Below the pieces are notes generated by a model. The model ran no database searches and was not told the origin of the DNA. It saw nothing but the letters and a program-made list of their open reading frames with translations. From assembly GCA_012845835.1 (NCBI GenBank), contig JABAKD010000108.1:102001-166000 (forward strand): DNA of 64,000 nucleotides. The letters run 5' to 3'. The position numbers and the translations under genes were made by a program. Shown piece by piece: positions 51,087 through 63,716 of this stretch. Origin of the DNA: Undaria pinnatifida (taxonomy: Eukaryota; Sar; Phaeophyceae; Laminariales; Alariaceae). How positions within the stretch are numbered: position 1 is the stretch's first letter; every line of letters begins with the position of its first letter.

Positions 51087-51835
51087 TTGCCGATCGCCCC
51101 GGTCGCGTATCAAGTTATGCTCGAGCTTGGTATAGGTCAGTTTCGTGAGTTCAAGCCCCGCTGCGTGCATACTCGTATAAAATCGTTGGGACTTTTTCTA
51201 GTGCAAAAATTGACTTGCGGAAAGCGTGAGAGCGTGAGTTGGCAACAGTTAACACTCGATTGCCTTTTTCGTTTTGTTTCGTTTGTTTCGTTTTTCTTCT
51301 CTTTTCTTTCCTTTACTTTATCTTCTCTTCTTTTTTTTTATTTTTCTCCAATTGACTTCTGCCTGTCGTGCGTATGCGAAGTGATAGATTCTACGTGTAA
51401 CATATACGTGGTAATCTTCCTTGGGTGGCATTCGGAATAATTGGTTTCTTCAGGCGTGAGTAGTGAGACGTATGCACCGGTATGGACCTGGCACATCGTA
51501 GACTGACTCCTGATTTCACTTTTATATGTTTCTGGTGGAGACATGAATTGCGTTAGCTGTGATATATGCGTGTACCACCTTGGGTTGTGTGTGTGTTTTC
51601 CCTGGGGTATTCCTCAGCTCCAGAGTGACTGGAGCCTCTCCTGTGACCACGGACATATTTATGCGAGTTAATGTGAGAACAACAACAACAAACAACAACA
51701 ACTCGATGAAAAATCGACGAGCAGCGGGATTGCTGAACCCTATGCGCGAAAAAAATTGAAGGCAAGAACCGGGGGGGGGATGGACGACACTTGTGACCAC
51801 GGCTTGTCCAGAAGCTGGAAAGTAAAAGCGTAAAA
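51087..51835 (+). mobile_element. tRNA-derived SINE (SINE1) split by a LINE insertion
   Basis: The SINE head is at 51087-51260 and the rest at 51701-51835. The intact counterpart is 3662-3945. The sequence actcgat is duplicated at both edges of the insertion. Confidence 0.85.
51261..51700 (+). mobile_element. 5'-truncated LINE insertion with a 7-bp target duplication
   Basis: 440 bases of LINE 3' sequence end in an AAC-rich tail. Flanking actcgat at 51254-51260 and 51701-51707 is the target duplication, confirmed by the unbroken SINE at 3662-3945. Confidence 0.88.
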
Positions 51836-51849
51836 AAAAAAAAAAAAAA

Positions 51850-52012
51850 AAAACATGTTCGTGAGTTTGAGTACCAGTTAGCAACATTCGGTAAAAAAAC
51901 GACGAGCAGTGGAATTGCTGGACCATATCATCGATAAAAATTGAAGGCAAGAACCAGGGGAGAGAAGGAACGACACCTCTGACCACGGCTTGTCCAGAAG
52001 CTGGAAAGTGTG
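51850..52012 (+). mobile_element. SINE1 copy, 5'-truncated
   Basis: It is preceded by a long A-run (51834-51852), starts gttcgtgagtttgagtacc and runs to agctggaaagtgtgtg. It is the counterpart of 3965-4215. Confidence 0.65.
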
Positions 52013-52382
52013 TGAAATACAATAAAGAAAAAATAAGAAAAGAGTAAAATAAATAGTTTTTTTTTGTTTTTTGTTCCGGCTTGAACGCCTAGAGACTAGG
52101 AAAATGAGCTTCGAATCACATGTCAAATTTTCAGGTCAAAATTCGTAAAAATGCGCTGCGAAAACCAGCTTGTGTGTCTCGCATCTCGTAGTATCATAAC
52201 TTTGTTTTGGGATATTTTACGCGCCATATCCATTGACAGAGAACAAATTAAACGTCGAGACGGGTATCGATTGTTTTCCAATGCCTCACGGACCACGCAC
52301 ACCGAGTAACAGCGACATACGCAGTACAACGTTTTCGGGATTTCGTATAGACTTTAAGTATTGATATGTCTTCGGGAATGAC
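52013..52382. other. Unclassified sequence; counterpart of 4216-4480 joined to the 7391 repeat
   Basis: The left-arm-specific 11.6 kb (4480-16105) is missing here. Bases 52025-52300 match 4216-4480, and 52316-52382 begin the dispersed repeat also found at 7391-7560. Confidence 0.5.
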
Positions 52383-53280
52383 GTGATGGGAAAACCCATG
52401 CTCATGGTCGGCTTGCTCGCGTGGCCCACCTCATGCGAGGGCCTTGGTTGCGCGGTGGCAGCGGATAACATATAAGTCCCAGGTGTTGATCATTATGTGG
52501 AAGAATCAATTATATTTTTGTCGCGTAGACCCGACTATATTATCACAATCAAGACATGGGATGAGTCAAGATCGGCCAGAAGCTGCCCACAAATTAGGGG
52601 CAAAATCTGCACCAAACCTAGACTGATACAACCGATCGTACCCCATCAGAATCAACCCAGAACTAAACATACCGTAGAAGGCATGTTTCCAGAGGGGTGG
52701 CTGACATTCTGACAAACACACCACCATCCAATAGAAAACAGTAATTTCCCCATACCAAGTATTCTATCTATATCGGTTGTGCATACGGGAATCGCGGATC
52801 TCGTCACCGTAGGTTACAAACCTATACGGCTCATTGGGCAGGCTGCAAGTAGTCCTAGGTCTTTTGTGACGGGATCTTTTTTATTCGTAATTTCTAGACG
52901 AAAAAAAACTCGGATTGAAACAATTCCAACGCCAACTAACGCGGTACGAACCCAGACGCACAGCTCCATAATAATGTGACGTCGAAACACATGCTTCCAA
53001 ACGATTGCGAAAACGCCTATTAAGTGAAAATGAGTTTTGAGGCTGGTCCAGCTCGTAGGGTCGAGGATAACCTGATACGCCACTAGGGGGGTCGGCTCTT
53101 CACACCTTCCAGGTATACCAAAGAGTGTTTTAAGGAACATTTTCACCGACCATTCAGGGCAAGACGAAAGTGATATTTTCTGCGCCAGTAAATTATTGGT
53201 GTGTTTCCGCCGGGCTGTTGCCAAAAAGAATCGTGTTGAGATCCCGAAAAAATGAATATAAAACAGTGCAGAGCGCACGT

Positions 53281-54144
53281 GTCAAGTTCTTAGCTCAACA
53301 TGAAAAATAAGATAAAAAGGGCTTTTCATGTGCCGATGGTGCGTGTCGGGCCGAGCCGGGTGGAAACTTTTGAACATGTGATGGGGCGGGCCGGGCCGGG
53401 CCGGTATGATTTGATGGGCTTGACAGGGCCGCAGCCCGTGAGGTGTGGGCTTTGTACGGGCCGCTAGCGCTCCACCCCGTCCATGACGCCGCACACGTGT
53501 TTTCTCGGGCCTGCCCGGGCCCCGGCCCACGTTAGGTGGTGCACTTTCGCTACTACGATGACGACGTCCACCCGGCCAATTAGACGTATGGGGTCTTCGC
53601 ACGAAGAGCATCCCAAACACCTATACTCCTGAACTCAATAGAAGTGCGGGGGGCAGCATTGCTGCAACTCTCGGCTCGGTATATGAACAGCATTAGTCAA
53701 AAGGAAAGGAAACAGAGTGAATTTATGCCTGGTGGTCGGCGAGGTTCCCGATAGCGGTTACTTGTTGCGGTTCACGTAGCATGCATACCTACGTATCAGT
53801 ACTAAACCCGCGGATATGCGAGAGGATCATCCCCAGACGCCACAGCACCACTCCAGAGTAACCAACAGGCCCGAAAGGACTTGAGGAAACTTGACAAAAG
53901 AAAAATGAAGGAACAAAAGAAGTATCCATGGCGCAGATTAACACCTGGAAAGCATCCACACAAAAAAAAGCTACTCGCTGATAGAATGTGATAACTACTG
54001 AGGTATTACCCCCCCAACCGAAAATCGTTCGATGTTTCAAAACAGATACGGCGTCAAGATTACAACCCAAGACAAAAAAAACAGTATACAACCGCGAGAT
54101 ATCTGAGTAATTAATGCACCAAAGAAGGTACAATTCTCAACTAT
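53281..54144. other. GGGCC-rich element and unclassified sequence, copy B
   Basis: It is almost base-for-base the same as 17281-18144. No gene is seen. Confidence 0.45.
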
Positions 54145-54343
54145 CTTTTTTTTTGTTTTTGTTTTTTTTAATCCTCCGGCGGATGAGGAAAAATAAAGTT
54201 TAAGCTCACCACACTTCCACGTATTTTCATACACGTCGTGTGTCGATTTAACTCAGTTGCTTTCGCAGCCCAACGCTAGCTGGCGCACCGTTCGGGTTCC
54301 ATTGTAGGTATAGCGTAAGCTGTCCCTATCAGTGGTCGCTACA
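54145..54343 (-). mobile_element. Poly(A)-tailed non-LTR retroelement, truncated, copy B
   Basis: This is the same insertion as 18145-18339, with a slightly longer T-run. It is shared ancestry, not a second event. Confidence 0.7.
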
Positions 54344-54886
54344 AGCATGTCGAGGGTCGTTTTCCCAGCCAGGGAAACGACCCGAGGGTCGCCGTGAAGG
54401 CCTGGAACATACAAGACGGAAACAAATTCGCTAAAGATAAATTCAACCCACTGAGCAGATGTTTTTTCGATTACACATTCGTACCAGCACGACAAACGCA
54501 CACGAATATTTTACGCCACCTTGAGAGCAACAATGACGGCCTCTTAAACAACACATACATCCAACGGTTACCATTGAAAAGATTCTTATCAACTAACAAT
54601 TGGATGCCGTGCTCTGAACGCTCCTTTGAAATATCTACTAAAGCAGAAGAAGCACAGCAGCACGTCAAAAATATATACTAAACGTTCATGATTAGTCATC
54701 GTGTGACCATATCATCTTGGCCTCAATATAGCGGGACTCAAACGTAACTCAGTGCACGACGTTACCACCAGTAGGCGTCGACAACCGCGCTGCTGCGCCA
54801 GAGCTGATGCGAATATCGTGACGTCGAAGAATTGCCTTGCTGGTAGTTAGGGGAAGCTGTTGAAAGATATGTTATAAGTAGCTATT

Positions 54887-57800
54887 TTACGATGTAGGAA
54901 GGGCGTCGCGGTACCGAGTAGCTAGGGGCTCCCACAATCTCTCGCATTCCGAGATGCTCTGCCACTGTACCAACACCTCGTACGCCACATTAGGGGCGCG
55001 CCAGATACTAAACTCTTCGATGTGGAATCCCCTTTGGTTGAAAAGGTGCTCGAACGCCTGTTGGACATACTCGGTGATTCCTAGCGAAGAATCATTGTAG
55101 AACTTGAGACTCGTGACATGAGCATTGGCCACCTTGCCGCTGTCAATCTACACGTGCGACCTTCAAACGTTGGTTACCCGCTACGGCCCCGTCCACGTGG
55201 ACATCAATTTCGACGTTTTTCCCATCGACCGCAATCACACCATCAGAACGTGATCGCCTACCGTAAAGTTCGGTGACACCCCTTTGCTCTCATGCCGCCT
55301 GCTGGCAGACCGCACGGCCTGTACGTGGTGTGTCACCTGTTTATGCATGAAATCCATAGCATCAACCAGATCTCCGATCATGGCTCTAATAGCGTCATTG
55401 GTGAGAAGGACCACATCCACGACTGTGTGTTGGCCGTGGACCAGAGACGCAAGAAGGGTTGTCGGCTCACGACCAAACCTAGCCTCGTACGGCGAGCATC
55501 AAAAACGCGCGCGATACGACGAGTTAAGGCCCACCGCACTATGGGCACAAAATGTTCCCGCAGCCGGTTACGGCGATGCGATATTCAACCAGCAAGGCTT
55601 TCAACATTCGCAGAGTTTCCTTCATAACGTTCTCGACCGTGCCGTTGGTCCAGGACGAGTTTGCCGCCGAAAATCGGCGATCCACGTCCAGAACAGTCGT
55701 AATCTTGGCTAGCAGGTGGCGCTTAAAATGGGTTGCTGTTTCACTCACTAGAACGGATGGGACCCCTAGTGGGTTACACCAACCTTGCAACGCCGCCGCC
55801 GCGTTTGCAGCATTGGCAGCGGAAGCAGGCTCTAACATAACGAAACCCGCGATGTCGTCCTGCATGACAAATATATATCTAGTGTCTTCTTCTACCGGGA
55901 GGGTGTGCTCTCGGCACGGGTTTCCCCCGATCCCACGTGTACCTTGCTTATCATCGCTCCGGCGACCGTCTACTGTATTCCTTGCATTGGTTTGTGTTTG
56001 AACAATGCTGACTCCGGTTGCGATATATATAATCGAATATGCAAGCACGAATCCACGTCAGTTCCGTTGGTCGTCTCCCCGAAGGGGCGCGGGATTCTCC
56101 CCCCTCCGCGGGAATCTACGCAGGTAAGGCCCAGTCATTGATGAACGTCCCCACGTCCTGTTACATTTGCGTCCAGTAACTTGCAGGACGAAGCGTGTCC
56201 ATGGTGGCATCGTTCACGCGATGTCAGGCCTCCTCACAGTGGCAAAGATCAGCAGGTGCAATTAGAGGTCTTTTGCACCCTCCCGAGACCACAACGCTCC
56301 TGTGCCGGACACTGTATAGACGCCTTTGGCTGCGCGGCTTACCAGGTTTCTGCCGTCCAACTCGAAAGAGCTAGGAAAGCCAGAGCCATCGTGCTTGCAG
56401 GGAAAAAAGTATACTGTAACTGAACTCCCTGAAAAATATCGACGGATGACCGGGAATTTGGGTTTCGGCCTATTTCACCGTCCATGTTAGGAATCTCAGG
56501 AAGCGGCGTTCGCACAGCCTGCGAGCGCGTACACACGAGATCAACAATAATCCAACGCGATAAAAGTAGCCCCACATGTTTTCCGTACCGGCAATACGCC
56601 GGATCGAGTATTTTAAATTTCCAAGATATGTACTGTAGTCCAGTTTAGTAAACGTTGACTGATTGCCTAGTTCAGTTTTGGCACAGCAGTTTGCGGGTCG
56701 AAGATATACTTCAGGTTCCGATGGTCATTGCAGATAACTGGTCCAGACCAGAGCAGCCAATCCAGCCTCCGAAATGTTTCCACAATGGCGAAAGCCTCGT
56801 TATTCAAGGTAGCCCAGCGTGTTCTGGAGTTCGTAAATGACCCACTCACAAAGCAAGCGGGGCGTGTTGCATTTCTACTGGATGGACGCCCGACAACAGA
56901 TCGGCGTCGGGAACTTGGGCGACCATGGACCCCCAGTGGAGGAGGTCAGAGTATCTGTAAAGACTATAACCGCGCATGCCATGCACACGGTTGCGCCAGA
57001 GTGACGCGTTCTCCCAGAAGGTGTTTCACCCGCGCCCACGCCTGCTGGGAATCAGTCGTCCACTCCGCGGACGTAATTGATTCGGTTGTGGCGACGCGCT
57101 TGGTACGTCAACTTACGTGTAGGAACAACGTTTCCATCAAATTCCGGAGATGGCCATTCATTTTTGCCAGTTCAGGCAGATGCGTGTCCATCCAGTTCAC
57201 TGCCGCCAAATATACTCCAGATCACCTCCCGTCTCCGGACGTCGAAGAGACAGCAGACCCTCGATGCGTGCAGGATCATGCCTCAATCGGGATGCCGAAC
57301 AAATCTTGCCGCACCAATTGACATCCGTGGTATAAAATACATTTTTTCCAATGATGCATGTAGACCATGGCGTTAAACCATGGTGGTGCAGACGCTCCAG
57401 CACCTTTCGAGCGCGCAGGACCAACTCCGGCCCCACCTGCGCAAAACTCTCCGATTAGTCGTTCTGAACCATCGTTCATGACCCATGAACTACGCGGTGA
57501 CATTGCAGCACCCTTGCGGCATTCGTCGTGGGATCCACAGGCCTTCCGGAGTTATGAAAGTAAAGATTTCTTGGCTGTCTTCGTGCAGCGGGATCTGCCA
57601 GAACCCCTTATAAATACCCAGGGGACGTATAACGGGGATGACCGGCGAGAAAGAGGCCTTGCTCGTGCAACAGAGGTAAGGGATACGAATCCGGCTCCGT
57701 GTGCGAGTTGACGACGTTGTAGTCGATGAACATACGGTGCTGCAACGGTTTATTGTCGGCCAACTTCTCGGCAGATTCAACGAGAGCGGGGCCTACGGAA
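54887..57800 (-). pseudogene. Ty3/gypsy-type pol relic, copy B
   Basis: The layout and most lesions are the same as copy A: an RT segment at 57490-57780, thumb/connection at 57197-57436, RNase H at 56667-56849, integrase core at 55539-56048, integrase C-terminal part at 55235-55420 and a chromodomain-like end at 54887-55132. Here the integrase core is one uninterrupted frame of 169 codons, because the homopolymer near 55726 has one base fewer than in A. The second catalytic position is again glutamate and RT remains broken, so it is not functional. Shared lesions show the element was dead before the two blocks separated. Confidence 0.85.
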
Positions 57801-59237
57801 ATGGCTGCTCCCCAGACGTGCTAATTCTCGGCCTGTAGCGCGCAATCCATGTCCCAAGCGCTCGGACTGCCAGGCTGTGCCTTCGTTTTTACCAATGATG
57901 GTTTTACGACCGCCATTACCGGCCTGGCACAAAACGATCCCAAAGCCGCTACCACCATCCCAGCAGCGACGAGGGTAGCCACGAAGGTTTTGATTTATCT
58001 CGCCTTTTCATGGCCACCATATACACACTCGTTACATTCAATGTTGTTCCAAACATGATGTTCACTCGGATTCTCCGCCGAAAAACGAAAAAAGAAAAAA
58101 CAACGCGTTTTCATATCGAGGTAGAGTTTTACGTTTCTTGAGCTCTCCCCTCTCTAGGTGCGGCTGTTTCGCGTGCCTCTATGCTCTTAAGCCGCAAATA
58201 TTTATATTGTTTCGCTATATAATGAGGCGTTATCGTTGGCCGTACGTAAATAGTCAAAGCACTGGCACCCTGGCATCCCCCTCAACCAGTCCAGTAGTAC
58301 TGCCAGTACCGTACTACTGGCAGCGTGTACTGGACCAGGGAAACCAAAACGTCAGCGTGCACATTAGAGTATGGGATAGCGTGCGGGCCGCCCCATGGGC
58401 CGGCTCTTCAAATCCACCGGCCGCTCCACAGATATGGCAAACCGGCCCATCTAGAGCGCATGTCATGTCATGGGCCTGGCCGGGCCAGGCCGGGCCGACA
58501 CACCGGCCGGTCCACAGATATGGCAAACCGGCCTATCTAGAGCACATGTCATGGGCCTGGCCAGGCCGGGCCGACAAACTCAAAAAATAGGGTGGGCCGG
58601 GCGGGGCTGGGCGGGGAAATTTATATTCGCCACGGCCTGGCACTACGACGGTAAGACGTGATGGGCAGGCCCACCAGCGTCCCGGCCCACGACTAGCTCT
58701 AATAAAAACGGACTGAGATGGTTAGAGGCAACCAGCCCAACTCGTTTTGATGGACGTCATCAGAAGCCGAGACCGCTCTCTATTTTTGCTCTATTTCGGT
58801 CTTAGCTTCGTACTGCTAACGGCAACTACATATTATACATTGCCGCAGTACCACGCGCTCCGTGGAATATTTCAAGAAAAGTTAATGTTCGGTGAATGTG
58901 TCGCTCAAAGTGTACCAGGTATCATGATGACTACAAAATGCATGTCGGCGAGGGCGCCCAAAAAAAAAGAAACCCTTGGCAACATTGCCACATTGAAGAA
59001 AAAAATAATTAGACTGCATGTCAGCGAGGGTGCCCAAAACACAAAACCCCGACCAACACGAATGTTCGATTTTTTTCTGAAGACCTTTTGTTTTTCAGGA
59101 GTTGACAATTTATTCGTTACCTCTTGCCCAACCAATCTCCTGTGTTCCGTATAGTACAGCTAGCGAGATGTGATCGTTTCCAATCGACTCGACATCGATT
59201 GCGATAGGGAATAGCGCCTGAATACGCGAATACGGCG
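57801..59237. other. No gene recognised; includes the GGGCC-rich element copy
   Basis: The counterpart of 21801-23239. The frame at 58747-59154 parallels 22747-23157, with a small in-frame deletion but no domain. Confidence 0.4.
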
Positions 59238-59564
59238 GGTCGCCCCGTTGGCGTATGAGGTATGAGGTATGAGGTCTTGCTTGAGCGTGCTACTGGTCAG
59301 TTTCGTGACTTAGAGAGCCCCCGAGGGCATATACTTGTGTAAGTTCGTATGTAGGGAAGGGTTTTTGTGCACAAACTGACTTGCGGAAAGAGCGAGAGCG
59401 TGAGTGAGCAACAACACTCTCGATGAATAAACGACGACCAGTGGGATTGCTGAACCCGATGCGCGATAAATGTTGAAGGCAAAAACCAGGTGGGGAAAGG
59501 GACGGCACTTGTGACCACGGTTTGTCCAGTTCTTTGAAGCTGGACAGTAGAAGTGAGAAAAATC
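59238..59564 (+). mobile_element. tRNA-derived SINE (SINE1), diverged, copy B
   Basis: The counterpart of 23240-23565, with small indels. Confidence 0.65.
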
Positions 59565-60653
59565 GGAAACGCAAATAATGTACACCGTGTGTGCAGCCTG
59601 GCGTGTGACTCGGCGCGATACAATTGCGTGCTATGTGTGCGACGCCAGGTAGCGCCAACGGAAACCAGTCCGTAGATGAGGTTGTGGTCTTTGCAGATAT
59701 TTGAGCTGTAAGGTGATGGAGTTGGAGAATACAGGAACATCAGCTGGCAAGTTTGTAATAATCGGAGAAAGATTGTTGCCGAATATGGTCCACGCTTCAA
59801 TCACCAATGCCTGTCAATGCAAGTCGATGCCAACGCCGAAGTTGCCGTTGGTGATATATGTGCCCTATTAATGGTCTTGGTCCGCAAGAACGTATCGGAA
59901 CGAAAGTCCTAACCCAAGCAGAACCAAAACAAAATATAACCGACATCAGAACGCAAACCAACAACATCTCCTTGCGCAGGGGCTTTGCTACTACAGCTAT
60001 ACCGACGTTGCCCTTACCGGTTTGTACTCGTAAGAGAACCAGAGAGAACCGGCCATGTATATAGCACCGACCGTTCGTTGTTCAATTCAAACAGGATTGT
60101 CTGAACGATCTGATGGTGCCAGTTACCGGTATATCAACCGTTAAATGACTACCGGAGATGGACCTGAATGAACCAGTACGCTCTATTTCAGTTGTTTATT
60201 CCAAGAACCACGTCCTCATTTCGGCTGAAGCCGTCGGCTGCTGACGCGAGTTCCAAACAGAGGCCTTTCAGCCGTCTCGCCCCCCCCCGCCATGTCGCTT
60301 TTGTTATAAGCCTGCAGATTGAAAGACACTGCTGGGTCTGCTGCTGCGCCCTCCGCAGAGGTCATAGGTCGGTTGCGCGTGCTTGTGCGCCGGCAGGGGT
60401 GAAGGGAGGAGTCTCACCGCGTTTGTTTTGTTTCAATACTGTTATTCCGCCCTTTAAAGCCTCCTGTTTGTTTTATCTCGGATTGAGTGTGAGAAATATT
60501 TCTTATTGATTTAGTATGACTGATTTGCGAAGGGGAATGGTTGCCTGCTACCCCCCCCCCGTCCAAAACAGGTATATTCTTGACAACATGTCGTGTGCGC
60601 GAGCAATCGATTATACAGCAGTACGAGTAAATAATCTGTATTAGTTATACATA
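59565..60653. other. No gene recognised
   Basis: The counterpart of 23566-24659, with only short frames. Confidence 0.35.
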
Positions 60654-60667
60654 GGGTTAGGGTTAGG
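60654..60667 (+). repeat. Short telomere-like interstitial sequence
   Basis: The sequence gggttagggttagg replaces about ten unrelated bases found at the same position in copy A (near 24660-24669). Confidence 0.6.
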
Positions 60668-60710
60668 TGTACCTGGTACGCTGTTTTGAAGTTCCGAGCT
60701 TCAAGAGCAG

Positions 60711-60713
60711 CAG

Positions 60714-60745
<32 letters not shown>

Positions 60746-61125
60746 ATTCTCACATTAACTCGCATAATCAAGTCTGTGGTCACAGCACAGGCGCCATCAT
60801 CAGTTGTTGTTGTTGTTGTTCTCACATTAACTCGCATAATCAAGTCCGTGGTCACAGCACAGGCTCCATCATCAGTTGTTGTTGTTGTTCACACATCAAC
60901 TCGCATTATCAAATCCGTGGTCACAGGACAGGCTCCAGTCACCCTGGAGCTGAGGAACACCCCAGGGAAAGAACTCAAACAAACAAAGGTGGTAGTCTAG
61001 TCTACACGTATAGTCTATATCATAGCTGACGCAATTCATGCCTCCGCCAGAAACGTATAAAAAGTGAAATCGGGAGTCAGCCTACGATGCGCCAGGTCCA
61101 TACCGGTCCATACGCCTCACTGCTG
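60711..61125 (-). mobile_element. LINE 3' end with a triplicated terminal segment, copy B
   Basis: The same arrangement as 24712-25100. The first GTT run is longer (60716-60746), showing tail-length instability between copies. Confidence 0.75.
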
Positions 61126-62371
61126 AATAGTGTTGACCGACACCACAGGCAACACCTCTCTGGGTATCACGGCGTCAACCGTCGTAATATCATACAAGTT
61201 TGTGGGAATGTACTCGCTGTGCAAAGATCCTGTTTTTTTCATCTAATTGTCAGCCGGTCGCCTTTGTGGTCTAGTGGTCACCGTCGAGTACTACTAACGT
61301 TTGTCCTTGAGTTATATTCCCGCCATAATGGGATATTTGCCAGCCGACATGGCCCCATGTCGACGCTTGATGCGAATCGACTTTATATCCCGTCGACTTC
61401 GAACCTCCATTGCCACTGGGGCAGCAGTGCAGTTTCTTCATTGATGCCAAGTCCTTTTTCGTTTCGCCTAAAGGCGAAGCAGGTTCTCGATACTCTTTTC
61501 GGTACTTTTGTTTGATAGACGCCAATTTTTACTCGGGGCATTTAACAACAACAGCGTATTTCGCCTACCCTTGCATTCTTTCTTGTATGTGACGTTTTTC
61601 TTCTGTCAAATTATGACCTTAAGAATCTCATGTTCGTATTACACTCTTGGTATTACTTTGAAGTTCAAATGATGTCAAAGCGGACAGTACTGCCCTGCCT
61701 TACCCGAAGCATGGGCGCATGCCGGCGCCCATGCGAAGCCTTTGAAAATATAAATATATATATATAAAAATCTACATAAAATCCTTCATTGGTGTCAGGG
61801 GTTTGGTCAGGAGTTTTTTTTTGTCTCGGCCGAAGTATGCGACTCGCGGAACTGGAATTCTCGGTCGAATATTGCATCGTTCGAGCGCCGCCTTCGGGGG
61901 GCTGCTCCAACCCCCTTCGCCCTGCCGTGTCCGTTCCGCACATCGACGTGAACGCGGACGGATGCCGAGCGAGGCAAGCGAGGAGTTGCAAAAATACCGC
62001 ATGTCGTGGAAGAATTTCGGAGATTTCGGTTGAATTTTAATGACTGCAACGCCTGGATGATTTACAAAATTGGCATCATTTCCAAACGGTACTTGATTAA
62101 GTTTGGATTTTTGCGGTGGCATACTCTCGAGCGTTACTTTCTTTGCCGTACTTTTTTACTAGTTCGTTTGGTTTCTTGCCCGGCCTTTTCATTGCTTTTG
62201 TTTCTGCTCGTTTTGCAAGCTGGAAATACATTTTTTTTCCAGGGTGGGTTCACATAAAACGTGACGCAAATTACCGACGATATCCAACAACTTAGTGACA
62301 CCAATTACCGACGGCAAGACGTTTCGTGACAAAATAACTCCCAAATCATGATTATTTTCACGTAACAGAAT
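61126..62371. other. tRNA-like repeat 2 and unknown frames, copy B
   Basis: The counterpart of 25101-26347. The minus-strand frame at 62189-62443 is the disrupted version of 26075-26419, and 61772-62122 parallels 25738-26100. Confidence 0.4.
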
Positions 62372-62825
62372 GTCGAGACAAAACCGAGCAGGTAGAGCCA
62401 TCTCTTCTGCCTTTGGCCCTGGCTTTAGCACGGCCGCTGACACTCCAGGCAGCCTCTGCTGTAGGCATGAACGATTGCGGTTGATTCGCAGCGAACTATC
62501 CCGCTGTGCTCGCTTCTATGTGACCATTGTCCATGCCATTTCATGTCACCTTCCTTCTGTTTTGAGCTCGTCGTCGTACGGTTGAGATACGAGGAAACCC
62601 GTACGTACTGGGTGATAACAGCAGTATGTACGACGAGCATGAACGCCAACTGACGACATTGGCAAACACACAACATCAGGTGAAGCAGCACTAGCCGAAG
62701 GGCGAAACTTCTAGCACATACTGTAGCAACTAGTAGCAACCAGAACCACAGCAGCTAGCTCAAAGTGCATTACGAGTGCCTTTGGCAAGTTTATTTAGTC
62801 GTACACGCATCACTCTGTCCAATAT
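62372..62825. repeat. Single unit of the 467-bp repeat
   Basis: One unit only, uninterrupted at gtactgggtgat, versus three units in copy A. Confidence 0.8.
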
Positions 62826-63171
62826 ATAAGAACCGTTTACGTCCATATTGATGAAGAAGAAAACATTACATTTCCTGTAAGAATTATACGTCGTACGAGC
62901 GGACGTTCTGGTGTGCTCCTGCCGGGAGACCATCGAGCACACCGCATGTTTTACCCAAACAAGAGCCAACAAGAGGCAGGGCAGGGGCCCCCAACACAGA
63001 GACACGTGACAACCACGGCCAGCTGCTGTCGATCGCGTAATTGGCCGGCAGTCCGTGCTTCGGTGGGTGTATCGGAAGTCGTTCGTGGTACTACAGCTGT
63101 AGACCGTCGAAAGACCACGTGACATGTGACATGCCGTTCTGGTGGCAGCCTCGCCAGTAGACTCCCCAATA

Positions 63172-63716
63172 TATATTTTTCTTTTCTTTTTCTTGGCCCC
63201 ATGCACCCATTTCCTTTCCTTTCTCTTCTTTGTTCTTTGTTTCTTTTTTCCAATTGACTTGCGTCTGTTGTGCGTATGCATAGTGATAGATACTACGTGT
63301 GATATATACGTGGTATTTCTTTTTCTCTTTTTTTTGTGCTCCGGCGGATGGGGAAAAATAAAGCTTAAGCTCATCACACTTCCACGTATTTTCATACGCG
63401 TCGTGTGTCGATTCAACTCAGTTGCTTTCGCAGTAGTCTTTCTTGGGTGGCAAGCGGTATAATAGTCGGTTTTCCCAGGCGCGAGTAATGAGACGTATGC
63501 ACCGGTATGGACGTGGCACATCGTATACTGACTCCCGATTTCACTTTTATATGTTTCTGGTGGAGGCATGAATTGCGTCAGCTCTGATTTATGCGTGTAC
63601 CACCTTGGGTTGTTTGTGTTTTTCCCTAGGGTATTCTTCTGCTCCAGAGTGACTGGAACCAGTCCTGTGATTACGGACTGGATTGTGCGAGTTAATGTGA
63701 GAACGACAACAACAAC
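63172..63716 (+). mobile_element. 5'-truncated LINE 3' untranslated region, copy B
   Basis: The counterpart of 29108-29792, with no TIR element. A truncated poly(A) element (63316-63433) sits inside it. Confidence 0.75.
63316..63433 (-). mobile_element. Poly(A)-tailed non-LTR retroelement, short, inside a LINE
   Basis: A T-rich start, the family 3' end (ctccggcggatggggaaaaa) and truncation at ctttcgcag. Copy A reads through at 29261-29265. The possible target duplication gta is short. Confidence 0.75.
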
